The notes beneath the pieces are model-generated. The model had not been told where the DNA came from. It did no database searches and worked only from the letters and a program-made list of their open reading frames with translations. The position numbers were made by a program, and so were the translations under genes. From Anditalea andensis (GTDB lineage Bacteria > Bacteroidota > Bacteroidia > Cytophagales > Cyclobacteriaceae): DNA of 64,000 bases. The stretch lies in assembly GCF_000714815.1 (NCBI RefSeq), contig NZ_JMIH01000024.1:124001-188000 (forward strand), in the 5' to 3' direction. Of this stretch, positions 26,492 through 34,697 are shown one piece after another; positions within the stretch are counted from its first letter, which is position 1; each line of letters begins with the position of its first letter.

Positions 26492-27100
26492 TTATTTCAC
26501 CCGCACCTGGCGTTTATTCATTTCATCTACCAATTGCCTGTTTAACTTACGTTCTCTTTCTAGGGTGTTTTTACGGTGTTGGTCAAATTCTTCTTTAGTT
26601 TCTTCTAAAGTACGCAGCGTTTCTGAAGTGACTTTATGACTTTTCTTATATTGATAAAGAAAGAAAATCAATGCCAGACCGAGCAAAATGACTATTCCCC
26701 ACATCATATTACTGTAGCTGTTTTTATGTATGGGCATACCGAATACTGCAAAGTTATCCTTTTCCGCCAAAGCAGCTTCTTTCTCAATTTCGGCAGCGGA
26801 TATTCTGTTCTCAAATTGGTCTATTTGAGTCTTTTGGGCTGCCAATTCCTGTTTGATTTCACTGATCTGGTTTTTATACACATTTAGGGAATCAGTAATA
26901 TTCTTTTGAATTTTGTCCAGGTTGGTTTTCTTCACCACTTTATACTCCTGAAAATTGTTGGATACGGAGTGAAGATAATCAAATTGACTAGAGATGGTAC
27001 CACTATTTAAACTGCCTTCTTCCGAATTTGTAGTTTGGGCAAAACTAGGTGCTGACATTAATATGGAGGCAAGAAATAGAAGGAGGTAGGTCTTTCTCAT
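26492..27100 (-). CDS. Exported coiled-coil protein with single TM anchor (202 aa)
   Basis: Signal peptide (1-21, ending SFAQ), a region with GTISSQFDYLHSVSNNFQEYKVVKKTNL, a coiled coil (about 60-115), one transmembrane helix (about 130-150, GIVILLGLALIFFLY), and a charged cytoplasmic coiled coil to the end. Related Bacteroidota proteins are often labelled tRNA (guanine-N1)-methyltransferase, but nothing here looks like TrmD or any SAM-binding fold, so that name should not be copied. A structural envelope role is more plausible. The gene stands alone, with ~290 bp of AT-rich sequence upstream. Confidence 0.75.
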   Translation of the reverse strand: MRKTYLLLFLASILMSAPSFAQTTNSEEGSLNSGTISSQFDYLHSVSNNFQEYKVVKKTNLDKIQKNITDSLNVYKNQISEIKQELAAQKTQIDQFENRISAAEIEKEAALAEKDNFAVFGMPIHKNSYSNMMWGIVILLGLALIFFLYQYKKSHKVTSETLRTLEETKEEFDQHRKNTLERERKLNRQLVDEMNKRQVRVK

Positions 27101-27321
27101 GATATGCAGATTAGGTTGGTTTACAGACTTAATATAAGGTTTAACACTAGAATAAGCTTTTTATTGCTTAATTAAAAATAAATTGCGCCTAAAATTGAGT
27201 AAAAAAATGGACAATATAAAATTGTAGGATAATTATCTGAAAAATATATGCTATTCCTTTTTTTAAGATCTTATACCTTAATTTTTGAATCATCAAACTT
27301 TTTAAATTACCATAAATAAAT

Positions 27322-27346
27322 CGGAGGATTCATTATAAATCCTCCG
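27322..27346 (-). terminator. Hairpin downstream of the 39-aa gene
   Basis: A perfect 9-bp inverted repeat (CGGAGGATT / AATCCTCCG) with a 7-nt loop lies 47 bp beyond the stop of the 39-aa gene. On the minus strand it is followed by ATTTATTTA, a weak U-rich tail. Its presence supports a real transcript here. Confidence 0.55.
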
Positions 27347-27393
27347 AAAAGATAGTAAAGGCTAACTTCAAACTGTCGATAGGTCTACAAAAA

Positions 27394-27513
27394 TTAACTG
27401 CATTGCCCTAATAGCCACCAGATGATAACAAAAACTACTACTGTACCTAGACAGCCTCCACCAAGTTTGCTGGCTCCCCATCCTGCTATTAATGCTTTAA
27501 AGAAATTATTCAT
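27394..27513 (-). CDS. Small membrane protein (39 aa), unknown function
   Basis: A 40-codon frame starting ATG at 27513. The peptide has a polar, glycine-rich N-terminal half (FFKALIAGWGASKLGGGC) and one C-terminal hydrophobic helix (TVVVFVIIWWLLG), ending QCS. The Gly-Gly-Gly-Cys before the helix and the paired tryptophans look designed rather than random. A hairpin terminator follows 47 bp downstream and the ATG is preceded by an AT-rich leader. I recall similar short GWGASKLGGGC-like peptides in Bacteroidota but cannot verify that here. Possible roles include membrane-protein partner or small toxin-like peptide; neither is shown. Confidence 0.6.
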   Translation of the reverse strand: MNNFFKALIAGWGASKLGGGCLGTVVVFVIIWWLLGQCS

Positions 27514-27678
27514 GGATTTTATTGTGTTTAATGGTTAAAATTAATTGAACATATGAAAATTAAAATACATAGATTCATAAAAATATAAATTATGAACGCG
27601 GAATCAAAATTTTCTTGAATAGTTGGGACATTATTTAATTGAATGCCGTCTAGTATTAAAACAAAAACAGGACCATTT

Positions 27679-28092
27679 ATGAAAACATTACGATCTACAT
27701 TAGTTGGGCTTTCCATTATACTTTTTTTAGCCGGATGCATGGAATTTAATGAAAATGAATTAAAGTTTGACCATGAACTAATAGGTGCATGGTCAAATAT
27801 TGAATACAATGAGTTGGGAATGACGATGTCCAAAGTGAATAACCTGGAAAAAAATATATATGGATATGTTTTCAATACTAATGGCACTATGGTGGCCAGA
27901 ATGAATTCCGGATGGTGCGGTACGCCTCCCATTATAACCCAAGACTATGAAGGGACCTGGAAAATTGGTGAAGATGAAAAGATTCTGGTAAGCGTCGGGG
28001 ACTGGATGGGAAACACTACACAGGAATGGCTGGTATCATTTGAAAAGGATAAGCGGGTATCCATTCTTATCAACCATTCTTCTATTGATTAA
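27679..28092 (+). CDS. Putative lipoprotein, lipocalin-like domain possible
   Basis: A 137-aa predicted lipoprotein. The start at 27679 is chosen because it gives a standard signal (MKTLRSTLVGLSIILFLAG) with lipobox LAGC and Cys20; an upstream ATG at 27643 would add twelve polar residues before the signal. The mature part is small and beta-rich (GAWSNIEYNELG, GYVFNTNGTMVARMN, YEGTWKIGEDEKILVS), a pattern seen in lipocalin-like or META-type stress domains of Bacteroidota. No family is certain. It is a single-gene unit ending at the terminator at 28124. Confidence 0.72.
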   Translation: MKTLRSTLVGLSIILFLAGCMEFNENELKFDHELIGAWSNIEYNELGMTMSKVNNLEKNIYGYVFNTNGTMVARMNSGWCGTPPIITQDYEGTWKIGEDEKILVSVGDWMGNTTQEWLVSFEKDKRVSILINHSSID

Positions 28093-28123
28093 TGAGATTT
28101 ATAGATAGGTTTTGATTTTTTAA

Positions 28124-28152
28124 GGCTATCCCTTCAGGGGATGGCCATTTTT
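28124..28152 (+). terminator. Intrinsic terminator after the lipoprotein gene
   Basis: A 9-bp stem (GGCTATCCC with GGGATGGCC-type partner, one wobble) with a short TTCAG loop, then ATTTTTC. Lies ~30 bp after the lipoprotein stop. The remaining ~300 bp to ffh hold AT-rich sequence and no gene that I can see. Confidence 0.75.
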
Positions 28153-28422
28153 CATTATGGTTAATGAGTTTTTTCAATTTGTTTTTTAATAAAGGGGTTT
28201 TGTAGGATAAGCCATATGATGTGCCATCAAACTAGAGTGGCTTTTAAGATTTTTCATATATTATTTTTAAAGCTTGATATTTTAATGAGCAAGCTTTCAT
28301 AAAGTATGTATTGGGATTAAAAAAAACCAAGTATAGTTGAGCCTTATATCTTCATTTTATGTAATAAATCAGAATATCTTAGAAAATATGGGAAGTTATA
28401 GTCCTTAATGAAGATATATTTT

Positions 28423-28430
28423 TATTTTTG
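28423..28430 (+). promoter_or_regulatory. -7 box for ffh
   Basis: TATTTTTG matches TAnnTTTG exactly and lies 22 bp before the ffh ATG, the expected distance for a short leader. No clear -33 element. Confidence 0.5.
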
Positions 28431-28452
28431 TCAGTAAAATAGATATACAGGC

Positions 28453-29793
28453 ATGTTTGATAATCTTAGTTATAAATTAGATAAAGCTTTTAAAACCCTT
28501 AAGGGTACCGGTACCATCACTGAAATCAATGTGGCTTCCACGGTAAAGGAAATCCGAAGAGCATTGATCGATGCGGATGTAAACTATAAAGTGGCCAAAG
28601 AGGTGACTGATTCTATCAGGGAAAAAGCCCTGGGTAGAGATGTGTTGATATCCGTATCTCCGGGACAGCTATTGGTAAAGATTACCCAGGAAGAATTGAC
28701 TGCCTTAATGGGCGGATCAAAAGAAGATATCAATATAAAAGGAGATCCATCAGTAATCCTAATCTCTGGTCTTCAGGGGTCTGGTAAGACTACTTTTTCG
28801 GGTAAATTAGCTTCCTACTTAAAAAAACAAGGCAGACAGGTTTTATTAGTAGCCTGCGATATATACCGGCCTGCTGCGATAGACCAGCTCAAAGTATTGG
28901 GTGAACAGATAGGAGTAGAGGTTTATGCAGAGCCTGAAAATAAAAATGCCCTCCAAATCGCTGAAAGGGCCATAGAATATGCCAAAAAATCAGGTAAGAA
29001 GACTGTTATAGTAGATACAGCGGGCCGTTTAGCGGTAGATGAGCAGATGATGAATGAGATTGCTGAGCTGAAACTTCAGTTAAATCCATCTGAAACACTT
29101 TTTGTGGTGGATTCTATGACCGGACAGGATGCGGTCAATACGGCTAAGACGTTTGATGAACGTTTGAACTTTGATGGAGTAGTGCTTACCAAACTTGATG
29201 GTGATACCAGGGGTGGGGCAGCCATTTCCATACGGCACGTAGTCAATAAGCCTATAAAATTCATTTCTACAGGTGAAAAGATGGAAAATCTGGATGTCTT
29301 CTATCCAGATCGTATGGCCCAAAGGATACTGGGTATGGGTGATGTAATCTCTTTGGTAGAAAGAGCCCAACAGACTTTTGATGAAGATGAAGCCAAAAGA
29401 ATCAATGCAAAGATTCGAAAAAACCAATTTAATTTTGAAGATTTCCTTTCTCAGCTGGAACAGATTAAAAAAATGGGGAATCTGAAAGATCTTATGGGTA
29501 TGATCCCAGGTATGGGCAAAGCTATGAAAGGAATAGACATAGATGATGAATCCTTCAAACCTATAGAGGCAATTATCAGAAGCATGACCCCATTGGAAAG
29601 AGAAAATCCCGATGTGATTGACGGCAGCAGAAGAAAACGGATAGCAACTGGAAGCGGAAGGACCATCCAAGAGGTTAATAATCTGATGAAGCAGTTTAGT
29701 GATATGCGTAAGATGATGAAGCAGATGAATAAAATGGGAGGAGCTCAAAATGCGCTTAAAGCGCTTAGCCCAAAAATGCAGGGAAGGAAATAA
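28453..29793 (+). CDS. ffh: Ffh, signal recognition particle GTPase
   Basis: This 446-aa SRP54 homologue binds signal sequences and 4.5S RNA and delivers ribosomes to FtsY. The N domain (1-~85) leads to the GTPase with GLQGSGKTTFSGKLA (P-loop), DTAGRLAVDEQMM (G3) and TKLDGDTRGGAA (G4). The C-terminal M domain is methionine-rich with LMGMIPGMGKAMKG, the RNA-binding SGRTIQEVNNLMKQF, and MRKMMKQMNKMGG. Length is normal. It has its own -7 box and a strong terminator. Confidence 0.97.
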   Translation: MFDNLSYKLDKAFKTLKGTGTITEINVASTVKEIRRALIDADVNYKVAKEVTDSIREKALGRDVLISVSPGQLLVKITQEELTALMGGSKEDINIKGDPSVILISGLQGSGKTTFSGKLASYLKKQGRQVLLVACDIYRPAAIDQLKVLGEQIGVEVYAEPENKNALQIAERAIEYAKKSGKKTVIVDTAGRLAVDEQMMNEIAELKLQLNPSETLFVVDSMTGQDAVNTAKTFDERLNFDGVVLTKLDGDTRGGAAISIRHVVNKPIKFISTGEKMENLDVFYPDRMAQRILGMGDVISLVERAQQTFDEDEAKRINAKIRKNQFNFEDFLSQLEQIKKMGNLKDLMGMIPGMGKAMKGIDIDDESFKPIEAIIRSMTPLERENPDVIDGSRRKRIATGSGRTIQEVNNLMKQFSDMRKMMKQMNKMGGAQNALKALSPKMQGRK

Positions 29794-29829
29794 AAAAAGG
29801 TGACTGTTCAATGAGCAGTCACCTTTTTT
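29792..29829. terminator. Bidirectional terminator between ffh and a lipoprotein gene
   Basis: A near-perfect 15-bp stem (AAAAAAAGGTGACTG paired with CAGTCACCTTTTTT) with a 9-nt loop lies right at the ffh stop. A-run on one side and T-run on the other let it work for both convergent genes. Confidence 0.9.
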
Positions 29830-29852
29830 ATAATTAAAATAGGATGAAATAT

Positions 29853-30398
29853 TTAATTGGGATAAGTAGGGGCAGTCTCGGAAGGGTCATATGATATATC
29901 AAAATCTATTTCCCTTGCATCTACCTCCAAAAGTCCTGGAGCATCATCTTCTCCCACAACACCCCGTTCTACCAATTCAGCCATCACATCCATTTGTTCT
30001 TCGTAAGGAGCATTTTCATTATGCAGCCTGTTAAATCTTTCTAGGAGCTGATCATCTGAATACTCAGAATACCTTTCTGCCCGGGCAGCTTTGATCTGAT
30101 TCTTGTGCTCGAGCATTGCTGCTTCCTTTCTCTCTGCTAATCTATCACTGTACTGTCTCATGTATTCATCCAGTCCTTCTGTCCCATAAAATGGAGCTTC
30201 TTCGCGGCTTACTACCTCTTGCTCACCATCTGGATGGGTGACCACATATGAGGATTCATCTTCTAAGGTATATTCGTCACCAGTTTCTGTATCCACTATT
30301 CTGTCCTCTTCATATACAAACCTATCTTCTTCAGATTTAGGAGTAGTACAGGCCAGAAAAATGGCCGAAACAAATAGATATAAAATCATTTTTTTCAT
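29853..30398 (-). CDS. Acidic lipoprotein of unknown function (181 aa)
   Basis: Residues 1-16 form a lipoprotein signal with lipobox FLAC (Cys17). The mature protein is very acidic and polar: EEDRFVYEEDRIVDTETGDEY-like strands, then a helix (MRQYSDRLAERKEAAMLEHKNQIKAARAERY region), then short acidic repeats. No enzyme motif is visible. The VVTHPDGEQEVVSREEAPFY segment suggests a small beta unit. It lies 17 bp downstream of the guanine deaminase gene in the same direction and probably shares its transcript; a functional link is not implied. Confidence 0.7.
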   Translation of the reverse strand: MKKMILYLFVSAIFLACTTPKSEEDRFVYEEDRIVDTETGDEYTLEDESSYVVTHPDGEQEVVSREEAPFYGTEGLDEYMRQYSDRLAERKEAAMLEHKNQIKAARAERYSEYSDDQLLERFNRLHNENAPYEEQMDVMAELVERGVVGEDDAPGLLEVDAREIDFDISYDPSETAPTYPN

Positions 30399-30415
30399 AA
30401 TAGTAATGTTTTAAA

Positions 30416-30892
30416 TTAATAAACCTGTTTGTTTTCTTTATTCACCCAATCCTTAAATACTTTTACAGCTTCAGAATTGTTTAATCTTATCAGTGGTATT
30501 TTTCTTTCTGCAGGCGGGGTTTCCAGTTCCTGGTAGATAAAATCATCATCAAATCCTGCCAGGGCAGCATCATTTTTGTCATTTGCATAAAAGATTTTAT
30601 TCGGTCTGGCCCAATAAATGGCCCCTAAACACATGGGGCAGGGTTCACAGGAAGTATAAATATCGCAACCATCCAGCTGGAAATGGCCCAGGTTACTGCA
30701 TGCATCTCGTATAGCTACCACCTCTGCATGGGCAGTCGGGTCATTGGTAGAGAGTACACTGTTATAGCCTTGGCCTATGATTTTGCCATCTTTGACAATA
30801 ATACAGCCAAAAGGGCCTCCCTTACCCTCTGACATCCCCTTTCTGGAAAGGTCTATGGCTATTTGCATATAATCAGTATGTGAGTGAATCAT
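30416..30892 (-). CDS. guaD: Guanine deaminase (CDA fold, GuaD-type)
   Basis: A 158-aa cytidine-deaminase-fold enzyme. Zinc ligands and catalytic Glu are in TAHAEVVAI (His55, Glu57) and SCEPCPMCLGAIYWARP (Cys85, Cys88). The following FYANDKNDAALAGFDDDFIYQEL and the C-terminal tail closely resemble B. subtilis GuaD, in which the swapped C-terminus shapes the guanine pocket, so guanine to xanthine is more likely than tRNA adenosine deamination (TadA lacks this tail). Length matches GuaD (156 aa). It precedes the acidic lipoprotein gene. Confidence 0.88.
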   Translation of the reverse strand: MIHSHTDYMQIAIDLSRKGMSEGKGGPFGCIIVKDGKIIGQGYNSVLSTNDPTAHAEVVAIRDACSNLGHFQLDGCDIYTSCEPCPMCLGAIYWARPNKIFYANDKNDAALAGFDDDFIYQELETPPAERKIPLIRLNNSEAVKVFKDWVNKENKQVY

Positions 30893-30987
30893 AATATAAA
30901 CGCTTTAATAACTAATACAAAAATCAGTCCTTATAAAAATTAAAAATACTTATACTGTTTATTTAGAATATTTATGGGGTTACAAAT

Positions 30988-32412
30988 TCATTTAAAATGA
31001 TCAGCCAGTACTTTTTCTGCTGCATTGAATCCGCCCATACCATGTACCCCTCCGCCAGGTGGGGTAGAAGCAGAGCAAATATAAATGTTTTTGTTTGAAG
31101 TATTATAGGGAGACCATTTCGCTATAGGTCGCGTAAATAACTGCGTAATATCCTGTATCCCTCCATTTACATCTCCTCCCACCAGGTTTGGGTTAAATGC
31201 TTCCATCTGGCTGGTGTTATGGGTTGTTTTAGCCAATATCATGCTTTTAAACCCAGGTGCTGCCCGCTCTATTTGATTTTCTATATAGGGAGACATATCG
31301 GTTTTACTTCCGTTGGGAACATGACAGTAGGCCCAGACCGTATGCTTCCCCTCGGGAGCCCGGCTGGAGTCAAAAACAGAATTCTGCGCTAAAATGATAT
31401 AAGGTCGAGGAGAAATATGGTTGTTAAAGGCATGGTTTACGCTGGATTCCATTTCTTTGGTAGTGAAGCCAAGGTGAACTGTCCCCGCTTTTCTGCATAA
31501 AGGATTGGTGAAAGGAATAGGACCATCAAGTGCAAAATCCATTTTGAATATTCCCAGTCCATATCGGTAGTTGCCCATTCTGTTTCTATAATTAGCATGA
31601 AAGTCCGTACCCCCGATTTTCAAAAGTTGCTTCGGAGTCAGGTCAAATAGATAGGCCTTGGCTTTGGGTAGTTCACCCATATGGGTGATGTTTCTGTTGA
31701 AATGGATTTTTCCACCGATTGATCTATAGTAGGCTGAAAGGCTTTCAGGGATGCTTTTTGCTCCTCCTTTTGGAAATGGCCATCCGTATTTATGCCCTAT
31801 TATCCCCAGAACCAATCCGAAAGATGTCGACGCTAAGTTAGTAAGTGGTAAAGTAGAGTGAGCCGCAGAACCATAAAAATAAGCTCGTGTTTTTTCATCT
31901 TTAAAATATAGTTTTGAAAAAGCTTTTGCAGGCATAAGTGCTTTTAAACCAAATGATGCCAGATTTATGGGATGTTTGGGTATCTGGATAGGATTTAATA
32001 ATGTGCCTTCTAATTTTGGCCAGTCCTCTACCAGTTTTGTCATAAGTTGATAATAGGAATTACCGTCTCTGCCCAGTTGTCTGGCCGTCTGCTCGATATC
32101 CTGATAGCCAGCTATAGCGGTGCCATCCGAAAATGGGTGTGCATAAGGTATCTCCGGAAATACCCATTCAAGGCCAAATTCACTTAATGGCAGCTGTTTG
32201 AAAAAAGGCGAAGCCATGCATAATGGGTGAATGGCAGAACCCAGATCATGGATATATCCAGGTAGGGTAATTTCTGCTGATCGGGTCGCCCCTCCTGCTT
32301 CATGGGCCTGTTCGTAAATTTCAGTAGGAATTCCCTTCTGCTGTAAATGTATGGCTGCTGCAAGTCCATTTGGACCGCTTCCTATGACTATGGCTTCTGG
32401 TTGTTTGCTCAT
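30988..32412 (-). CDS. FAD-dependent oxidoreductase, PYROXD2/phytoene-dehydrogenase-like
   Basis: A 474-aa flavoprotein. The N-terminal dinucleotide motif is VIGSGPNGLAAAIHLQQKG followed by EQAHEAGGATRS. The C-terminal signature GGDVNGGIQDITQLFTRP, then CSASTPPGGGVHGMGGFNAA, is the hallmark of the PYROXD2 branch (human pyridine nucleotide-disulphide oxidoreductase domain protein 2), close to carotenoid desaturases but not CrtI proper. No carotenoid genes are nearby, so desaturation of phytoene is not supported. Monocistronic. The substrate is unknown. Confidence 0.85.
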   Translation of the reverse strand: MSKQPEAIVIGSGPNGLAAAIHLQQKGIPTEIYEQAHEAGGATRSAEITLPGYIHDLGSAIHPLCMASPFFKQLPLSEFGLEWVFPEIPYAHPFSDGTAIAGYQDIEQTARQLGRDGNSYYQLMTKLVEDWPKLEGTLLNPIQIPKHPINLASFGLKALMPAKAFSKLYFKDEKTRAYFYGSAAHSTLPLTNLASTSFGLVLGIIGHKYGWPFPKGGAKSIPESLSAYYRSIGGKIHFNRNITHMGELPKAKAYLFDLTPKQLLKIGGTDFHANYRNRMGNYRYGLGIFKMDFALDGPIPFTNPLCRKAGTVHLGFTTKEMESSVNHAFNNHISPRPYIILAQNSVFDSSRAPEGKHTVWAYCHVPNGSKTDMSPYIENQIERAAPGFKSMILAKTTHNTSQMEAFNPNLVGGDVNGGIQDITQLFTRPIAKWSPYNTSNKNIYICSASTPPGGGVHGMGGFNAAEKVLADHFK

Positions 32413-32646
32413 TTATATTGTTTTATAGGTATCTAACCTCAATTATCATGCAATGTTACAGCTATGATGTTATCCTGTTAGTTTAGGTTGCGAAGTGGTA
32501 TTTAAAGTATTAAACCCTCGAATATTAACAGTCGGTAATCAGGTATAAAAAAATGTTGTTTTCCCATATGACCACGTAGTCTTACTATTTATAGAGCAGA
32601 CCATGCCAATGAGGTTTTCCAAATAAATAATTGAATTAATTTTACT

Positions 32647-32754
32647 ATGTATAATACGTTTCACTGTGTCAAATATAAGGAGGTGATTTGCAGCTGTTCA
32701 TCATGCTATAAAAACAAAGTGGCTGGAGAATGCTTATTAGTATGTATAGGTTGA
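32647..32754 (+). CDS. Possible cysteine-rich peptide (35 aa)
   Basis: A 36-codon frame, ATG at 32647 to TGA, 23 bp upstream of the SdhA-like gene. Six of 35 residues are Cys (7, 15, 17, 20, 29, 33), including CSCSSC, followed by KNKVAGEC and LLVC. The pattern could bind zinc or a cluster. Inside it lies AAGGAGGTGA (32677-32686), which could instead be an accidental Shine-Dalgarno-like string. No promoter box is convincing. Whether it is translated is unproven; it could be a leader peptide. The rest of the 365-bp gap shows nothing else. Confidence 0.25.
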   Translation: MYNTFHCVKYKEVICSCSSCYKNKVAGECLLVCIG

Positions 32755-32777
32755 ATAATTGAAATTTGTAGATAGAC

Positions 32778-34517
32778 ATGTTTTCATTTAAAATATCAAA
32801 AGAAATCAAAACGGAAGTCCTGATTGTAGGGGCTGGGGCTGCTGGGATACGCACAGCAATAGCCCTTAAAGATCACGGAATATCACCGATTTTAGTTTCC
32901 AAACGTGAGTTTGGCGATGCCCATACCTGGATGGCAGCAGGTGGTATCAATGCTTCTATAGGCACCCTGGATAATGAGGACCGATGGGAAATCCATGCTG
33001 CAGATACTCTAAGAGAGGGCCATTTTATTAATGATCCGAAGGCAGTAGAATCCGTATGTAAAAATGCAGTGGAAGCTATAAAGGAATTGGAAGAATGGGG
33101 ATGTCCTTTCAATAAAACAAAGGATGGTAAAATCAACCAAAGATTTTTCGGAGCTCAATCTTTTAGAAGAACCTGTTTTGTAGGTGATAAAACAGGAAGG
33201 GCCATTTTGGATACTCTCGTGGATCAGGCAAAAAAAAGAGATATTACCTGCCTTGACGGAGTTTATATATTTAAAATTGTCCATAAAGAAGGAAAAGTTA
33301 TAGGCGCACTGGGTCTGGATAAAAAAAATCAGGAAGTTACCTTCTTCCATTCTTCATATGTAGTGCTCGCTGCAGGAGGATATGCTTCTATTTACAATAA
33401 ATCATCATCCCGAAAGGATGAAAACATAGGCGACAACATTCAACTAGCCTATGAAGCAGGCGCCAGGCTTAAGGATATGGAGATGGTGCAGTTTCATCCT
33501 ACGGGCATGGTCTATCCAGAAGAATATCTAGGAAAACTGGTGACAGAAGCAGTAAGGGGAGAAGGGGGTCACCTCTTGAATAAGCATAAAGAAAGGTTTA
33601 TGACCCAATACTCACCTGAAATGATGGAACTGGATGCCAGGGATGAAGTGGCGCGTGCTATAGCCAAAGAAATTTCCCAGGGAAACGGTACGGAAAATCA
33701 GGGAGTCTATCTGGATATTTCACATAAAAATGAGGATTTTATTAAGTCCAGATTGCCTAAAATGTATGAACGCTTTAAGGAGCTAGATATTGACATAAGC
33801 AAAGAACCAATGGAAGTAGCCCCTACCAGTCACTATTCTATGGGGGGAATAGAAGTGGATTTTGAAAATGGAGCTACCAATGTGGCTGGATTGTATGCAG
33901 TAGGGGAGGCTACCAGTGGTTTACATGGTGCTAATAGGCTGGGAGGAAATTCGCTTATAGAAACGGTAGTGCTCGGGAAGCTAACCGGCGAAAACATAGC
34001 TAAAGTTTTCCGTTCAGATACCCATATAGACTATCCATCGGGCCTTCTGGAATCTTTGGAAAACAGCTTAATGAAAAAAAACTATTTAAAAAGGCCTCAG
34101 GATATGATGGACACAGTCAAAGACATGATGTGGAAGCATGCTGGCATATTGCGAAATGAAAGTTTATTGGACGAGGGTATAGAAAAACTGGAAAAAATCA
34201 AATCCGAATTCCGGGTTCATTCTATATCAGGTTCAGAGTTGTCATTTGAAGAATGGTGGCTGAATTTCGATCTGATAAATATTGTTATTTCATCTGAGTT
34301 GGTACTTAAAGCTGCATTGATCAGGAAAGAATCAAGAGGGGCTCATTATAGAGAAGATTATCCTGATACAGAAGATGACTATCAGTTAAATTTAATCTGT
34401 TTTAAAAACAAAAACAATGAAATTACTATAGAAACCAAACCGTCCGGAAAAATCAGTGAGGGTGTTCAAGAAGCTTTGGATGAGAATCATTCACTGGACT
34501 ATCACCAGCTGGAGTAG
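32778..34517 (+). CDS. SdhA/FrdA-like flavoprotein without partner subunits
   Basis: A 579-aa flavoprotein of the succinate dehydrogenase/fumarate reductase/L-aspartate oxidase superfamily. FAD motif LIVGAGAAGIRTAIAL; catalytic-domain motifs QFHPTGM, EAVRGEGGHLLN, LDARDEVARAI and the active-site TSHYSMGG; then GEATSGLHGANRLGGNSL; the helical C-terminus carries ESRGAHYREDYP. No iron-sulphur or cytochrome subunit genes lie nearby, and it ends with an unusual ~40-residue tail. L-aspartate oxidase (NadB), soluble fumarate reductase and Sdh-like dehydrogenase are all possible; the ESRGAHYREDYP segment leans to the Sdh/Frd side. Confidence 0.85.
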   Translation: MFSFKISKEIKTEVLIVGAGAAGIRTAIALKDHGISPILVSKREFGDAHTWMAAGGINASIGTLDNEDRWEIHAADTLREGHFINDPKAVESVCKNAVEAIKELEEWGCPFNKTKDGKINQRFFGAQSFRRTCFVGDKTGRAILDTLVDQAKKRDITCLDGVYIFKIVHKEGKVIGALGLDKKNQEVTFFHSSYVVLAAGGYASIYNKSSSRKDENIGDNIQLAYEAGARLKDMEMVQFHPTGMVYPEEYLGKLVTEAVRGEGGHLLNKHKERFMTQYSPEMMELDARDEVARAIAKEISQGNGTENQGVYLDISHKNEDFIKSRLPKMYERFKELDIDISKEPMEVAPTSHYSMGGIEVDFENGATNVAGLYAVGEATSGLHGANRLGGNSLIETVVLGKLTGENIAKVFRSDTHIDYPSGLLESLENSLMKKNYLKRPQDMMDTVKDMMWKHAGILRNESLLDEGIEKLEKIKSEFRVHSISGSELSFEEWWLNFDLINIVISSELVLKAALIRKESRGAHYREDYPDTEDDYQLNLICFKNKNNEITIETKPSGKISEGVQEALDENHSLDYHQLE

Positions 34518-34522
34518 TCATT

Positions 34523-34546
34523 CACGCCGATTTCAGAAGCGGCGTG
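34523..34546. terminator. Hairpin after the SdhA-like gene
   Basis: A 7-bp GC-rich stem (CACGCCG / CGGCGTG) with a 10-nt loop begins 6 bp after the stop. It lacks an immediate T-run and probably works with the stronger hairpin at 34597. Confidence 0.5.
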
Positions 34547-34596
34547 CTGAAACACGCTGAAAAAATAATTCTAATATTAATAGCGACCCTAAGCAT

Positions 34597-34640
34597 AAAA
34601 AGATGCCTATATACTTTGTAAAGCATTAAGGCATCTTTTT
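34597..34640. terminator. Bidirectional terminator between SdhA-like gene and pdhB
   Basis: A perfect 12-bp stem (AAAAAGATGCCT / AGGCATCTTTTT) with a 20-nt loop lies between two convergent genes. A-run and T-run on either side suit termination in both directions. Confidence 0.75.
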
Positions 34641-34697
34641 ATATATTTTTTATGAGTTTATCCGTGGATTATAAGAATGCGGATAAGACCCTAAGCA

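Noticed and set aside
27528-27932. 134-codon minus-strand open frame opposite the lipoprotein gene
   Set aside because: Overlaps the lipoprotein gene, which has a proper signal and lipobox.
29080-29811. Long open frame (243 codons) on the minus strand inside ffh
   Set aside because: Antisense to a clear, full-length Ffh. Composition reflects the ffh codons read backwards; no family or signal is seen.
32670-32677. CAAATATA as a minus-strand -7 box for the PYROXD2-like gene
   Set aside because: It lies about 260 bp from the start and inside the cysteine-rich frame, so it is too far to assign.
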